Source of the DNA: Phytopseudomonas daroniae
GTDB lineage: Bacteria > Pseudomonadota > Gammaproteobacteria > Pseudomonadales > Pseudomonadaceae
Direction of reading: 5' to 3'
Length of the DNA stretch: 64,000 nucleotides
NCBI RefSeq assembly: GCF_004327285.1
Contig: NZ_QJUI01000023.1
Span: 1 to 64,000 of the forward strand
The stretch's first letter is position 1. Every line of letters begins with the position of its first letter. The translations under genes were made by a program, and so were the position numbers. Under the pieces are notes generated by a model. That model saw only the letters and a program-made list of their open reading frames with translations, ran no database searches and had not been told where the DNA came from. This document shows positions 44,082-51,938 of this stretch, in pieces.

Positions 44082-45308
44082 ATGCGGATGTTGCAGTCTG
44101 CCGAATTCCAGCCCCGCCTGCGTGATGGCCTGATCGAGTTTCCTGTACATCACGTGCGCGGCGGAACCTCCACCGGCCTGGTGCTCTGGGAGCCGTTCGC
44201 GCCTGCTGACCCGGCGTTGCGTGAAGAGCTGTTGCGCCATCTGATGGGCGTGCCGCTGAGTGGTTCGCAACCCGGCAATCGGCAGATCACCGGTCTTGGC
44301 CGCGGCGCTCCAACCAGCAACAAGGTGTTTTTCGTCGATTGGGAATCTGCCAGCGACGGCGAGCGACTGGTCAGCACCCTGGCGCAGTTGGCCGGTGATC
44401 ACGCGGCAGTCGACTGGAGCGTCAATTGCGGGAATCTTTCCAGCGCCTTGCCGCTGTGGGCGCTGGATGTCGGCCTGGTCACGGCCGCGCCGGGCGAGGC
44501 CCGCGATATCGGCATTCGCAATAGCAACACCGGCGTACTCAGTACCGGGCGTATCGGTCGTGCTGCCGATGGTGCCCTGGTCACGGCAGCGATTCCTGGC
44601 GTCGACGGTGAGTTTCCCTCCGTCGACCTGTTCCTGCACGACCCCGTGGGTGCCAAGACAGGGCAACTGCTGCCGACCGGCCAGGTCGTCGAGCGGATCG
44701 ACGGGCGTGCGGTGTCCTGCGTCGATGTGGCGGTGCCGATGGTCATCGCTCTGGCCAGCGATTTCGGCAAGACCGCCCACGAGCCGCTCGCCGAACTGCA
44801 AAGCGATCAGGCGTTCATGGCCGACTTGCGCCGTGTGTGGGTGGAGGCGGGCCTGCGCATGAGGCTGCGTCGCCGCGACGGTGAGTTGATGACGGCCGAC
44901 GAGTTGGCACGCAGCGAAACCCAGCCAAAGGTCTGTATCGTTGGGCCACCCAAAGCGGACGGTAACCTTTCGGTGCGCTATTTCACGCCGCAGGTTCTGC
45001 ATGCATCGATGGCGGTTTCCGGCGGTTGCTGTCTGGCGGCTGCGGCATTGATTCCGGGCTCGGTGGCCTGGCAGGTCGCCAAAGGGCTCGAAGCGCCGTC
45101 AGGCGAGTTCGCCGATATCGAAGTGGCCATCGAAAACCCCGCCGGCATTCTCGCCACTACCGTGGTGGCGCGTGAGCACGAGGGCAAGTTGCAGATCAGC
45201 AGTGCGGCTTATCGGCGAACGGCGCAGGTGCTGCTGCGCGGGTATGTGCCGCTGTATCGGGCATCGCCGGCCCTGGTCGCGGCACTGCGGCCGCTGACGC
45301 AAGGCTAG
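44082..45308 (+). CDS. prpF: PrpF family aconitate isomerase-like protein
   Basis: A 408-residue protein of the PrpF fold (two diaminopimelate-epimerase-like halves). The N-terminal HHVRGGTSTGLVLWE and the SNTGV / GVDGEFPSV region are family traits; VSGGCCLAAAALIPGSVA in the second half matches the C-terminal signature. PrpF proteins assist AcnD in the 2-methylcitrate cycle by isomerising trans-aconitate or 2-methylaconitate; relatives act on 4-oxalomesaconate. No prp genes are nearby, so the physiological substrate is open and the symbol is family-level. GAGGAAAC precedes ATG 44082. Its stop codon overlaps the solo end of the MITE family. Confidence 0.82.
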   Translation: MRMLQSAEFQPRLRDGLIEFPVHHVRGGTSTGLVLWEPFAPADPALREELLRHLMGVPLSGSQPGNRQITGLGRGAPTSNKVFFVDWESASDGERLVSTLAQLAGDHAAVDWSVNCGNLSSALPLWALDVGLVTAAPGEARDIGIRNSNTGVLSTGRIGRAADGALVTAAIPGVDGEFPSVDLFLHDPVGAKTGQLLPTGQVVERIDGRAVSCVDVAVPMVIALASDFGKTAHEPLAELQSDQAFMADLRRVWVEAGLRMRLRRRDGELMTADELARSETQPKVCIVGPPKADGNLSVRYFTPQVLHASMAVSGGCCLAAAALIPGSVAWQVAKGLEAPSGEFADIEVAIENPAGILATTVVAREHEGKLQISSAAYRRTAQVLLRGYVPLYRASPALVAALRPLTQG

Positions 45309-45346
45309 GCTCCGGCGCGGTCGTGCGGAAACGTCAACAGACCCTA
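45308..45346. mobile_element. Solo terminal fragment of the MITE family
   Basis: Thirty-nine bases, GGCTCCGGCGCGG...GAAACGTCAACAGACCCTA, match the last 40 of copy 2 (16631-16670) with one deletion and two changes; the TIR end is intact and ends in TA. It abuts the prpF stop codon and is 15 bases from the ybhN-like stop. The rest of the element is missing, so this is a broken insertion or the remnant of a deletion. Confidence 0.78.
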
Positions 45347-45360
45347 ACATGCCCACGGCC

Positions 45361-46353
45361 TCAGGCCGGATCGGTACTCTCTGCGGAGGTTTCCTGGTTG
45401 CTGTTCCGGCGCAGCTTCTTCGCGCGTTTCTCCAGCACCAGGTACACCACGCAGGCGACGGCCAGGGGCAGCAGGAAGTAGATTGCCCGGTAGCCGATCA
45501 ACGCGGCGACGATGCTGCCCTTGGGCATCTGGTGCTGCAGCAGGGCGATGAACACCGCCTCGATCACACCCAGCCCGGCAGGGATATGGGTGATCACCCC
45601 AGCGATGCTGCTGATCATCAGAATGCCGAGAATCATCGGGTAGAAGGCTTCTTCCGGCAGCAGCAGGTAGATGATCAGCGCCATCAGCGACCAGTTCAGC
45701 GCGCCCAGTGCCGCTTGCAACAAAGCCATGGGCAGTGCCGGCAGGGTCAGTTCATGGCCGCGTACGCTCCAGGTACGGCGCTTGGAAAACTGGCAGGCCA
45801 GCAGATAGCCGATCCCCACCGCCAGCAAAGCCAGGCCGATGATGCGCAGCCCGGTGGCGCCGATGCTCCAGCTTTCCGGCAGCTCCAGCAGGCCGAAGGT
45901 GAACAGCACTCCCGCCAGCAGGATGTAGCCCAGCCAGTTGGTGATCAGGCTCATGCTCAATACGCGGGTGATGGTCGAGACCTTGAGCCCCAGGCGCGAA
46001 TACAGGCGATAGCGCAGGGCGACGCCGCCGACCCAGGAACTGAGGTTGAGGGTGAAGGCATAACAGACGAAGGTCAGCGGCAGGATCTGCCGCGCCGGCA
46101 GTTTGTGGCCGGTGTAGGCGCGGCCGATCAGGTCGAAGCTCGAGTACACGGCGTAGCTCAGCGCCGAGACGCCGACTGCTGCGAGCAGAATACCGCCGCT
46201 GTAACCGCGCAGCGCCTTGCTGACCTCCTGCCAGTCGAGATTCTTGACCAGCACGAACAGCAACACCGGCACCAGGATGAAGAAACACAGGGTCAGCAGG
46301 CGTTTGGCCCAACGCCACACGGGCTTGCCTTGCTTGTCGTCGGGCGCGCTCAC
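45361..46353 (-). CDS. ybhN: YbhN/UPF0104-like membrane protein (lysylphosphatidylglycerol synthase TM region fold)
   Basis: A 330-residue polytopic inner-membrane protein with about eight hydrophobic segments: WRWAKRLLTLCFFILVPVLLFVLVKNLDWQEV at the start, then GILLAAVGVSALSYAVYSSFDLIGR, and the family motif GGVALRYRLYSRLGL with SSWVGG. The fold is shared with the flippase half of MprF. The function in E. coli YbhN is not established to me, but the operon link with a cardiolipin synthase suggests lipid handling. Start is GTG 46353 with AGGAGA upstream; a longer upstream frame lies within clsB and is rejected. It overlaps clsB by four bases (GTGA). Confidence 0.88.
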   Translation of the reverse strand: MSAPDDKQGKPVWRWAKRLLTLCFFILVPVLLFVLVKNLDWQEVSKALRGYSGGILLAAVGVSALSYAVYSSFDLIGRAYTGHKLPARQILPLTFVCYAFTLNLSSWVGGVALRYRLYSRLGLKVSTITRVLSMSLITNWLGYILLAGVLFTFGLLELPESWSIGATGLRIIGLALLAVGIGYLLACQFSKRRTWSVRGHELTLPALPMALLQAALGALNWSLMALIIYLLLPEEAFYPMILGILMISSIAGVITHIPAGLGVIEAVFIALLQHQMPKGSIVAALIGYRAIYFLLPLAVACVVYLVLEKRAKKLRRNSNQETSAESTDPA

Positions 46354-47582
46354 GAGACTTTCTCCTGGTCGACCTGCAAAGTACTGCACGGCGGATTTTC
46401 GACTTCCGGCTGCAGCAGCTTGAGCCGTGGAGAGTGCGCCGGGAACCAGCCGGCGATGGCCGGGAAATGGCGCAGGAAGTGGAAGCACAGGAAGATCAGC
46501 GGCGCGCGCCACCAGTAGCCGCGCATCACCCGTTTCAGCGGCACCGACTTGCAGCTGGAGGTAGCCAGCTCCATCAGGTGTTCGTACAGGCGGCGGTTGA
46601 GCGCCGGGTCGCGGACGATCACGTTGGCTTCCAGGTTCAGCGACAGGCTCAGCGGATCCAGGTTGCTGGAGCCCACGGTCGACCATTCATGATCGGCCAG
46701 TGCCACCTTGCCGTGCAGCGGACGCTGGCAGTATTCGTAGATGGTCACGCCGTCGCGCAGCAGGTAGTTGTAGGTCAGCCGTGAGCACAGGCGTACCAGC
46801 GGCATGTCCGGCTGGCCCTGCAGGATCAGCGTGACCTTGACCCCACGCCGCGCTGCGTTGCGCAGTTCGCGCAGCAGGCGATAGCCCGGGAAGAAATAGG
46901 CGTTGGCCACCACCAGCCGGTGCTGGGCATTGCGGATAGCGTCCAGGTAGTGCTGTTCGATGGTGTTGGTATCGGTGTCATTGTCACGCACGGCCATCAA
47001 CAGGCGGCTGTTACCGGCGTGGCGCTGCAGGGTCGGCTGATTGCTGCGGCGCAACGCCACCTGGCGGTCGTCGCGGCTTTCCAGCAGGCGCTCGCTGGCG
47101 GCATGCAGGTCGGCGACGATCGGGCCGCGTACGCGTACCGCGTAGTCCTGCTTGGCCATCGGCCCGTAGTCATCGAGGTGGTCGGCGCCGAAGTTGATGC
47201 CGCCGACATAGGCGATTTCGCTGTCGATCACCACGATCTTGCGGTGCAGGCGACGGAACAGGTTGGTGCGCATGCCCAGCAGGCGCTTGCCTGGGTCGAA
47301 CATATGCACGCGCACACCGGCCTCGACCAGTGCGGCGACATACTGCGGCGTCAGGTCGGCGGTGCCGTAACCGTCCACGGTGATCTCCACGCGGGCGCCA
47401 TTTTTCGCCGCGGCGATCAGCGCTTCCTGCAGCTCCATGCCGACCTTGTCTTCGAAGATGATGAAGGTTTCCAGCAGCACTTCGCGTTGCGCATTGCGAA
47501 TGCTCTCGAACACGGCCGGAAAGAAATCCTCGCCATTGATCAGCAAATCGACCTGGTTGCCATCACGCCAGTCGTACTTCAT
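46350..47582 (-). CDS. clsB: Cardiolipin synthase B
   Basis: A phospholipase-D-superfamily enzyme that makes cardiolipin (and in E. coli phosphatidylglycerol in part) at the inner membrane. The 410-residue protein has two HKD motifs: HRKIVVIDSEIAYVGGIN and HGKVALADHEWSTVGSSNLD, and lacks N-terminal membrane segments, which distinguishes ClsB from ClsA. A hydrophobic patch occurs near the C terminus (APLIFLCFHFLRHFPAIAGWF). It overlaps the ybhP stop and the ybhN start, each by four bases, the same gene order as E. coli ybhP-clsB-ybhN. Confidence 0.95.
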   Translation of the reverse strand: MKYDWRDGNQVDLLINGEDFFPAVFESIRNAQREVLLETFIIFEDKVGMELQEALIAAAKNGARVEITVDGYGTADLTPQYVAALVEAGVRVHMFDPGKRLLGMRTNLFRRLHRKIVVIDSEIAYVGGINFGADHLDDYGPMAKQDYAVRVRGPIVADLHAASERLLESRDDRQVALRRSNQPTLQRHAGNSRLLMAVRDNDTDTNTIEQHYLDAIRNAQHRLVVANAYFFPGYRLLRELRNAARRGVKVTLILQGQPDMPLVRLCSRLTYNYLLRDGVTIYEYCQRPLHGKVALADHEWSTVGSSNLDPLSLSLNLEANVIVRDPALNRRLYEHLMELATSSCKSVPLKRVMRGYWWRAPLIFLCFHFLRHFPAIAGWFPAHSPRLKLLQPEVENPPCSTLQVDQEKVS

Positions 47583-48358
47583 AGCCGTATCTCCACAGCC
47601 AACGGTGCATGATCCGACAGGTGCGACCAGGGGCGAGTCGACAGCACCTGCGGGTGGTGAGTCGTTGCGTTACGCACGTAGATGCGATCCAGACACAACA
47701 GCGGCCAGCGCGCGGGGAAGCTCTTGGCCGGTGTGCCGTGCTCGCTGACGAAAGCCTCTTTCAAGCCGCTGGCGGCCAGCAGCCCGTCGGCGCGCTTGCG
47801 CCAATCGTTGAAGTCCCCGGCGACGATCACCGGGGCATCGGCGGGCAGTCGGTCGAGCACCTTGCACAGCAGGTCGAGCTGCTGCTTGCGATGGATTTCG
47901 CGCAGCCCAAGGTGCACGCAGATGGCGTGCACTTCGGCGTGGCCCGGCACGTCGAGTACCGAGTGCAGCAGGCCGCGTTGCTCCTGGGTACCGATGGAGA
48001 TATCCAGGTTCTCGTGGCGCAGGATGGGGAATTTCGACAGCAGCGCGTTGCCGTGATCGCCGTGCGGGTAAACGGCGTTGCGCCCGTAGGCGAACTGCGG
48101 CCACATGCTGTCGGCGAGAAACTCGTACTGTGGCGTCGGCGGCCAGTCTTCGTAGCGCTTGGCATGGTGTTCGTGGGTGCCGTGCACCTCCTGCAGGAAC
48201 ACCATATCCGCCGACAGCGTGCGCACCGCGTCGCGCAGCTCCGGCAGGATGAAACGCCGATTCAGCGCGGTGAAACCCTTGTGGGTGTTGACCGTGAGAA
48301 TCTTCAGCGAATGTACCGCGCTGGCCAATTCGGTCGGGGCGGGTTGGAGGGTGGTCAT
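47579..48358 (-). CDS. ybhP: YbhP-like endonuclease/exonuclease/phosphatase family protein
   Basis: A 259-residue protein of the EEP superfamily: LKILTVNTHKGF at the start, MVFLQEVHGTH, then VHAICVHLGLREIHRKQQLDLLC, VIVAGDFNDWRKRA and the end motif WSHLSDHAPLAVEI. The catalytic residues of the fold are in place (N in VNTHKG, E in LQEV, D/N in GDFNDW, DH in SDHAP). The substrate might be nucleic acid, a phosphoinositide-like lipid or another phosphodiester. It overlaps clsB (ATGA) and DUF72 (ATGA), the reason to expect a lipid-linked role. Confidence 0.88.
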   Translation of the reverse strand: MTTLQPAPTELASAVHSLKILTVNTHKGFTALNRRFILPELRDAVRTLSADMVFLQEVHGTHEHHAKRYEDWPPTPQYEFLADSMWPQFAYGRNAVYPHGDHGNALLSKFPILRHENLDISIGTQEQRGLLHSVLDVPGHAEVHAICVHLGLREIHRKQQLDLLCKVLDRLPADAPVIVAGDFNDWRKRADGLLAASGLKEAFVSEHGTPAKSFPARWPLLCLDRIYVRNATTHHPQVLSTRPWSHLSDHAPLAVEIRL

Positions 48359-49266
48359 GAGGGAGCTCCTGGCGACCGGCCGGGGGCGTTGGGTAGAGCC
48401 TCGGCCAGATCGAACTTCTGTAAAAGCGAGTAGGCGTCGTAGGGCGCGCGTACCTTGAGGTCGTTGTCGAAATAGCAGTAAACGTCACGCGAGGCCCGTG
48501 CCCGCGGCTTGTGTTTGTCGATCAGTTGCGCGTCGCCGGGGTGGTGACCGCGGCTCCAGGTGGCGATGCGCTGGTGCCAGTGATCCAGCGCCTGTTCGTC
48601 ATAGCCACTCTCGTAGAGCTTGCCGTTGCCGTGCAGGCGCAGGTAGACGAAGTCGCTGGTCAGGTCTTCGGCGTAGGGCCACTTGCCGCCGCTGTCGGCG
48701 AACACCAGGGCGACCTTGTGCTTGCGCAGCAGGGCGATGAAGGCTGGGTCACGGAAGCTGTCATGGCGGATTTCCACGGCATGCTGCAGGCGCTGGTGAT
48801 GGGTCACCTCGAGGCTGCCCTCGCTGTGGCGATCCGCTGCGCGCGCACAGCGCTGCGCCTGTTCGGTATCTTTCGGCAGCAGGGCGAGAAATTCGGCGAA
48901 GCGCTGCTCGTCGAAAGCCATGCTCGGCGGGAATTGCCAGAGAATCGGGCCCAGCCTGTCGCCCAGTTGCAGCGGGCCGGAGGCGAAGAAATTGGCGATT
49001 GGCGTGGCCACATCGTTCAAGCGGCGTATGTGGGTGATATAGCGCGGCGCCTTGACCGCGAAGCGAAAACCGCTCGGTGTTTCGCTGGCCCAGCCGGCAT
49101 AACGCTCGGGTGTCTGCAGGGCATAGAACGAACCATTGATCTCGATGCTGCTGACTGCGCGGGAGGCGAATTCCAGCTCCTCGCGCTGGCGCAACCCGGG
49201 CGGATAGAAATCGCCACGCCAGGGCGCGTAGCGCCAGCCGGAGATGCCGATATGGATACGGTTCAA
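48355..49266 (-). CDS. DUF72 (YecE-like) protein
   Basis: A 303-residue TIM-barrel protein: IHIGISGWRYAPWRGDFYPPGLRQREELEFASRAVSSIEINGSFYALQTPERYAGWASETPSGFRFAVKAPRYITHIRRL, and later LGPILWQFPPSM, FAVEIRHDSF and YVYLRLHG-type stretch (FVYLRLHGNGKLYESGYDE). This is the DUF72 pattern. No activity is established to my knowledge. The start appears to be TTG 49266, as no ATG or GTG in frame lies before the conserved IHIGISGW; it has no clear ribosome site. An 18-bp perfect palindrome lies about 40 bases upstream of it. It is the first gene of the overlapping set with ybhP, clsB and ybhN. Confidence 0.85.
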   Translation of the reverse strand: MNRIHIGISGWRYAPWRGDFYPPGLRQREELEFASRAVSSIEINGSFYALQTPERYAGWASETPSGFRFAVKAPRYITHIRRLNDVATPIANFFASGPLQLGDRLGPILWQFPPSMAFDEQRFAEFLALLPKDTEQAQRCARAADRHSEGSLEVTHHQRLQHAVEIRHDSFRDPAFIALLRKHKVALVFADSGGKWPYAEDLTSDFVYLRLHGNGKLYESGYDEQALDHWHQRIATWSRGHHPGDAQLIDKHKPRARASRDVYCYFDNDLKVRAPYDAYSLLQKFDLAEALPNAPGRSPGAPS

Positions 49267-49307
49267 GGGTGTGCACCGACATGATGGGCACCGGCCGGCA
49301 GGCTACC

Positions 49308-49325
49308 TGTGCGAACGTTCGCACA
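49308..49325. promoter_or_regulatory. 18-bp perfect palindrome, possible operator
   Basis: TGTGCGAACGTTCGCACA is self-complementary over all 18 bases. It stands in the 86-bp gap between the CBS gene stop and the DUF72 start, about 40 bases upstream of the DUF72 gene. That position suits a dimeric regulator controlling the lipid operon. No known regulator's consensus was matched with confidence. Confidence 0.5.
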
Positions 49326-49352
49326 CGCAACCGGCTGCCTTCGCCCCATGGC

Positions 49353-49766
49353 TCAGTGAGCCCCGGTGACGCTGCGCAGCAGGGCTACGCTGGCATCGTT
49401 GTCGCCGCCCTGAGCGATATTGCCCAGGGAAATCACGCCAACCAGCCGCTTCTCGCGGCTGAGCACCGGTAGGCGGCGCACCCTGTTCTCGCCCATGTTG
49501 CGGGCGACATGCTGCAGGTCTTCATCCTCGAAGCAGTAGCGGATGTCGCCACTCATCACTTCGGAGATCGGCGTTTCGCCCGGCATACCGGTGGCCACAG
49601 CGCGAATGGCGATGTCGCGGTCGGTGATCATGCCGATCAGGCGATCGTCCTGATTGACCAGCAGGGCACCACAATCGATGCGCGCCATTATCGCGGCCGC
49701 TTCGTGGATGGTCTGGCTTGGCGTGATGGTTTGCACGCCGCGGGTCATGATATCGCTGACTTTCAT
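49353..49766 (-). CDS. Two-CBS-domain protein
   Basis: A 137-residue protein composed of two CBS repeats: MKVSDIMTRGVQTITPSQTIHEAAAIMARIDCGALLVNQDDRLIGMITDRDIAIRAVA and then ISEVMSGDIRYCFEDEDLQHVARNMGENRVRRLPVLSREKRLVGVISLGNIA. Stand-alone CBS pairs bind adenine nucleotides (AMP, ATP or others) and regulate partner proteins; here the partner is unknown. AGGAGGACAG is a strong ribosome site. It lies 149 bp downstream of the glycosyltransferase of the glg/tre operon on the same strand, and 86 bp ahead of DUF72. Confidence 0.93.
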   Translation of the reverse strand: MKVSDIMTRGVQTITPSQTIHEAAAIMARIDCGALLVNQDDRLIGMITDRDIAIRAVATGMPGETPISEVMSGDIRYCFEDEDLQHVARNMGENRVRRLPVLSREKRLVGVISLGNIAQGGDNDASVALLRSVTGAH

Positions 49767-49915
49767 TCTGTCCTCCTGGTCGGTGGTCGAGCTGGTTCAG
49801 CGAGGCGCCTGGGTAGCCGTATGCGTTCCAGGCGTCGTTAAATTCCGACTGGAAGGACAGAGTGGGGTTCAAGGTTTCTGCCGGCTGGACGGCGGGCGCT
49901 CGGGCTTGTTCGGTG

Positions 49916-50560
49916 CTAAAGCAGGGACTTGAGATAGTCGCCGAAGCCACCTCGGGCTCGGCAGTCCAGCCGCGCGCTGGTGTACACCTGCGGCAGGCAG
50001 CTCCAGGCGATGCGCGCGCCAATACGCTCGAAGGCCGCCACCAGTTGCACGTCTTCGTCGACCGGGATTGCCTTGAACCCGCCCGCGCGGCGGTAGCAGG
50101 CGGCGCTGAAGGAGAGATTGGCACCATGGATGTGGCGGTGTCCGTCGCGGGCCTGGTAAGCGCTTTCGTAGCGCGTCTGTACTGCCTGGCCGAGGTCGCC
50201 CCATTCGGCGATCTGCACGGTGCCACACACCATGTCGGCATTCAGATCCAGCTGGCGCACCAGCCAGTCCTGCGCGACGTGGCTGTCGGCGTCGGAGCAC
50301 GCGATCCAGGTGGCGCCGTGAGACAGCAGCCACTCGATGCCTGCAGCCCGCGCCAGGCCGACATTGTGTGCTTGCAGCGTCAGGGTATCGACCGGATAGC
50401 TGGCCGCGATACTGGCAGAGCCGTCGCTACAGCTATCCAGCACCACCAGTATGCGAACCGGCACGGCCAGGTCGGGATGAGCTGCAGCAGCCAGTACCGC
50501 ACCAAGGCATTGGTCGAGAGACAGCTCTTCGTTGTGCGCGGGAATGACGATACCGATCAT
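49916..50560 (-). CDS. Family 2 glycosyltransferase, short form
   Basis: A 214-residue GT-A fold enzyme: MIGIVIPAHNEELSLDQCL, LVVLDSCSDGSASIAA, LARAAGIEWLL, the DxD-like WIACSDADSHVAQDWL and the acceptor-base region FKAIPVDEDVQLVAAFERIG. All core GT2 elements are present, but it lacks membrane segments, unlike NodC or cellulose synthase, so it is probably a soluble transferase acting on a small or carrier-linked acceptor. The donor is unknown. It overlaps the methyltransferase stop (ATGA) and is the last gene of the ten-gene operon. No terminator is seen in the 149 bp after it. Confidence 0.88.
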   Translation of the reverse strand: MIGIVIPAHNEELSLDQCLGAVLAAAAHPDLAVPVRILVVLDSCSDGSASIAASYPVDTLTLQAHNVGLARAAGIEWLLSHGATWIACSDADSHVAQDWLVRQLDLNADMVCGTVQIAEWGDLGQAVQTRYESAYQARDGHRHIHGANLSFSAACYRRAGGFKAIPVDEDVQLVAAFERIGARIAWSCLPQVYTSARLDCRARGGFGDYLKSLL

Positions 50561-51183
50561 GCTGGCAACTCATGTCCATCGCCGGGGGCGAGCCCCTCGC
50601 GTTGTGCCACGGAAGTCGACTGGGTACCCCACACCTCAAGCAGCATGTCGGTATCCTCGTGACGGAGCAGGTGCGGCAGCCCCAGACCCTGGTGAAGACG
50701 CTCGTGTACTTCATCACCGGTCAGTGGGCATTCGTCGATGGGCCTGCGCCAGTGGCAGGCGAGCAGGTTGCCGCCCTGGTTGAGCGCAGCGCGGGCACGG
50801 GTGATCAGTTGGTCGAGATCCTGCTCGTCCAGGTAGTAGCACAGTTCGCTGAGCACGATCAGGTCGAAGCTGCCTGGCGGCCATTGTTCGGGCAGGCGAG
50901 TCTGCAGCAGACGCACGTTGCTGCGGTGTTCGAGGCGGTTGCGGGCCAGCTCCAGGGCGATGGCCGAGGTGTCGCTGCACAGCAACTGAGTGCAGCGTTC
51001 CGCCAGACGGACGCTGAGCTCGCCATTGGCGCAACCCGGTTCGAAGATACTGCCGTAATGGCTGCGTGGCAGAGCGGCGAGCGTCAGGTTGCGCTTGCGC
51101 TGCTCGTACCAGCGCTCGCGGAACGACCAGGGATCCTGGCTGCCCTTGTAGAGCTTTTCGAAGTAGTTGTCTGCGACGCTCAT
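50557..51183 (-). CDS. SAM-dependent methyltransferase, NodS-like
   Basis: A 208-residue class I methyltransferase: SVADNYFEKLYKGSQDPWSFRERWYEQRKRNLTLAALPRSHYGSIFEPGCANGELSVRLAERC contains the motif I GPGCANG-type (EPGCANGE) and FDLIVLSELCYYL motif IV/V. The sequence PWSFRERWYEQRKRNLTLAALP before it is what I associate with NodS, the N-methyltransferase of Nod-factor synthesis. N-methylation of an amine freed by the neighbouring PIG-L deacetylase is a natural inference. It overlaps both neighbours by four bases (ATGA). Start 51183 follows AGGTGGTG. Confidence 0.86.
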   Translation of the reverse strand: MSVADNYFEKLYKGSQDPWSFRERWYEQRKRNLTLAALPRSHYGSIFEPGCANGELSVRLAERCTQLLCSDTSAIALELARNRLEHRSNVRLLQTRLPEQWPPGSFDLIVLSELCYYLDEQDLDQLITRARAALNQGGNLLACHWRRPIDECPLTGDEVHERLHQGLGLPHLLRHEDTDMLLEVWGTQSTSVAQREGLAPGDGHELPA

Positions 51184-51938
51184 AAGAACACCACCTCGAA
51201 TGGTTGCTGCAGGCGTTCCACGGTAATGGCCGAAAGCACCGGCTCGTGGTCGGTATCCGGATCGCTGTACAACTGGCTGGCAAAGGCCTGTATGGCGTGA
51301 CGCTTGCGCGCCTGGGCCCATTTATCCAGCTGTAGCTTGCGGGCACGAGCCCACGGAATGCGCGGGTCTTCCGGGTTGGCCCAGTGCCAGGCCCATACGG
51401 GTATCTCGTGCACGCGCGCGCCACATTCCCGAGCCACCGCCAGGGCAGCACGGCCTACGGCCTCGTGGTCGCTGTGGCCATCCTCGCTCCAGGTGGTGAA
51501 CACCACGTCGCTGGATTGCAGGTAGGTTTTGAGAAAATCGCGCAGTTGGTTTTCCTGAGTGGCTACCCCGGTATCGGGAAAGCCACCGTGTATCCATTGC
51601 ATCTGGTTGAGTGGCAGACCCAGGCGCTTCAGCGCGTCGGCGGTCTCCAGCGGGCGTACGATGCTCAGCCGTTGCGGTGTCCAGTAACGCGAGCCCTGGT
51701 GGCTGGCACCGCCATCGGTAACCGAGATCAGCAGGACTTGGCGTTGTTCGCGAGCCAGCAGTTGCAGCAAGCCTCCGCAACCGAGGATTTCATCGTCCGG
51801 ATGGGGCGAAACGATCACCGCCCGTGACCCGGCCGGCACCAGCTCCGCGCAGTCGATATCGGCCACCCGTGCCAGGTGCCGTGACGCTTTCCAGGCTTGT
51901 GGCGAGGTGCCTTGTCCTTGAATCGGGTTGGCATTCAT
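51180..51938 (-). CDS. PIG-L family deacetylase
   Basis: A 252-residue zinc-dependent amidase of the LmbE/PIG-L fold. The metal motif VSPHPDDEILGCGG (HPDDE) and the later DGHSDHEAVGRAA (H-x-x-H) provide the zinc ligands and base. Characterised members remove acetyl from N-acetylglucosaminyl lipids, GlcNAc-inositol (MshB) or bacillithiol precursors (BshB). A GlcNAc-type sugar would therefore be the first guess for the substrate. Start 51938 (MNANPIQGQG); it overlaps the acyl-CoA-dehydrogenase-like stop and the methyltransferase start by ATGA. Soluble, no signal peptide. Confidence 0.9.
   Translation of the reverse strand: MNANPIQGQGTSPQAWKASRHLARVADIDCAELVPAGSRAVIVSPHPDDEILGCGGLLQLLAREQRQVLLISVTDGGASHQGSRYWTPQRLSIVRPLETADALKRLGLPLNQMQWIHGGFPDTGVATQENQLRDFLKTYLQSSDVVFTTWSEDGHSDHEAVGRAALAVARECGARVHEIPVWAWHWANPEDPRIPWARARKLQLDKWAQARKRHAIQAFASQLYSDPDTDHEPVLSAITVERLQQPFEVVFL

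Noticed and set aside
45349-46518. 389-codon plus-strand frame, Gln-rich
   Set aside because: Antisense to ybhN/clsB; Gln/His richness comes from the reverse of Leu/Val codons.
49767-49915. Protein-like frame LSFQSEFNDAWNAYGYPGAS in the gap before the CBS gene
   Set aside because: No start codon other than a poor TTG, and it runs out of frame into the CBS gene.
51180-51938. PIG-L gene taken as a mycothiol or bacillithiol deacetylase
   Set aside because: The fold fits, but no MshA/MshC- or BshA/BshC-like partner is present and pseudomonads use glutathione.
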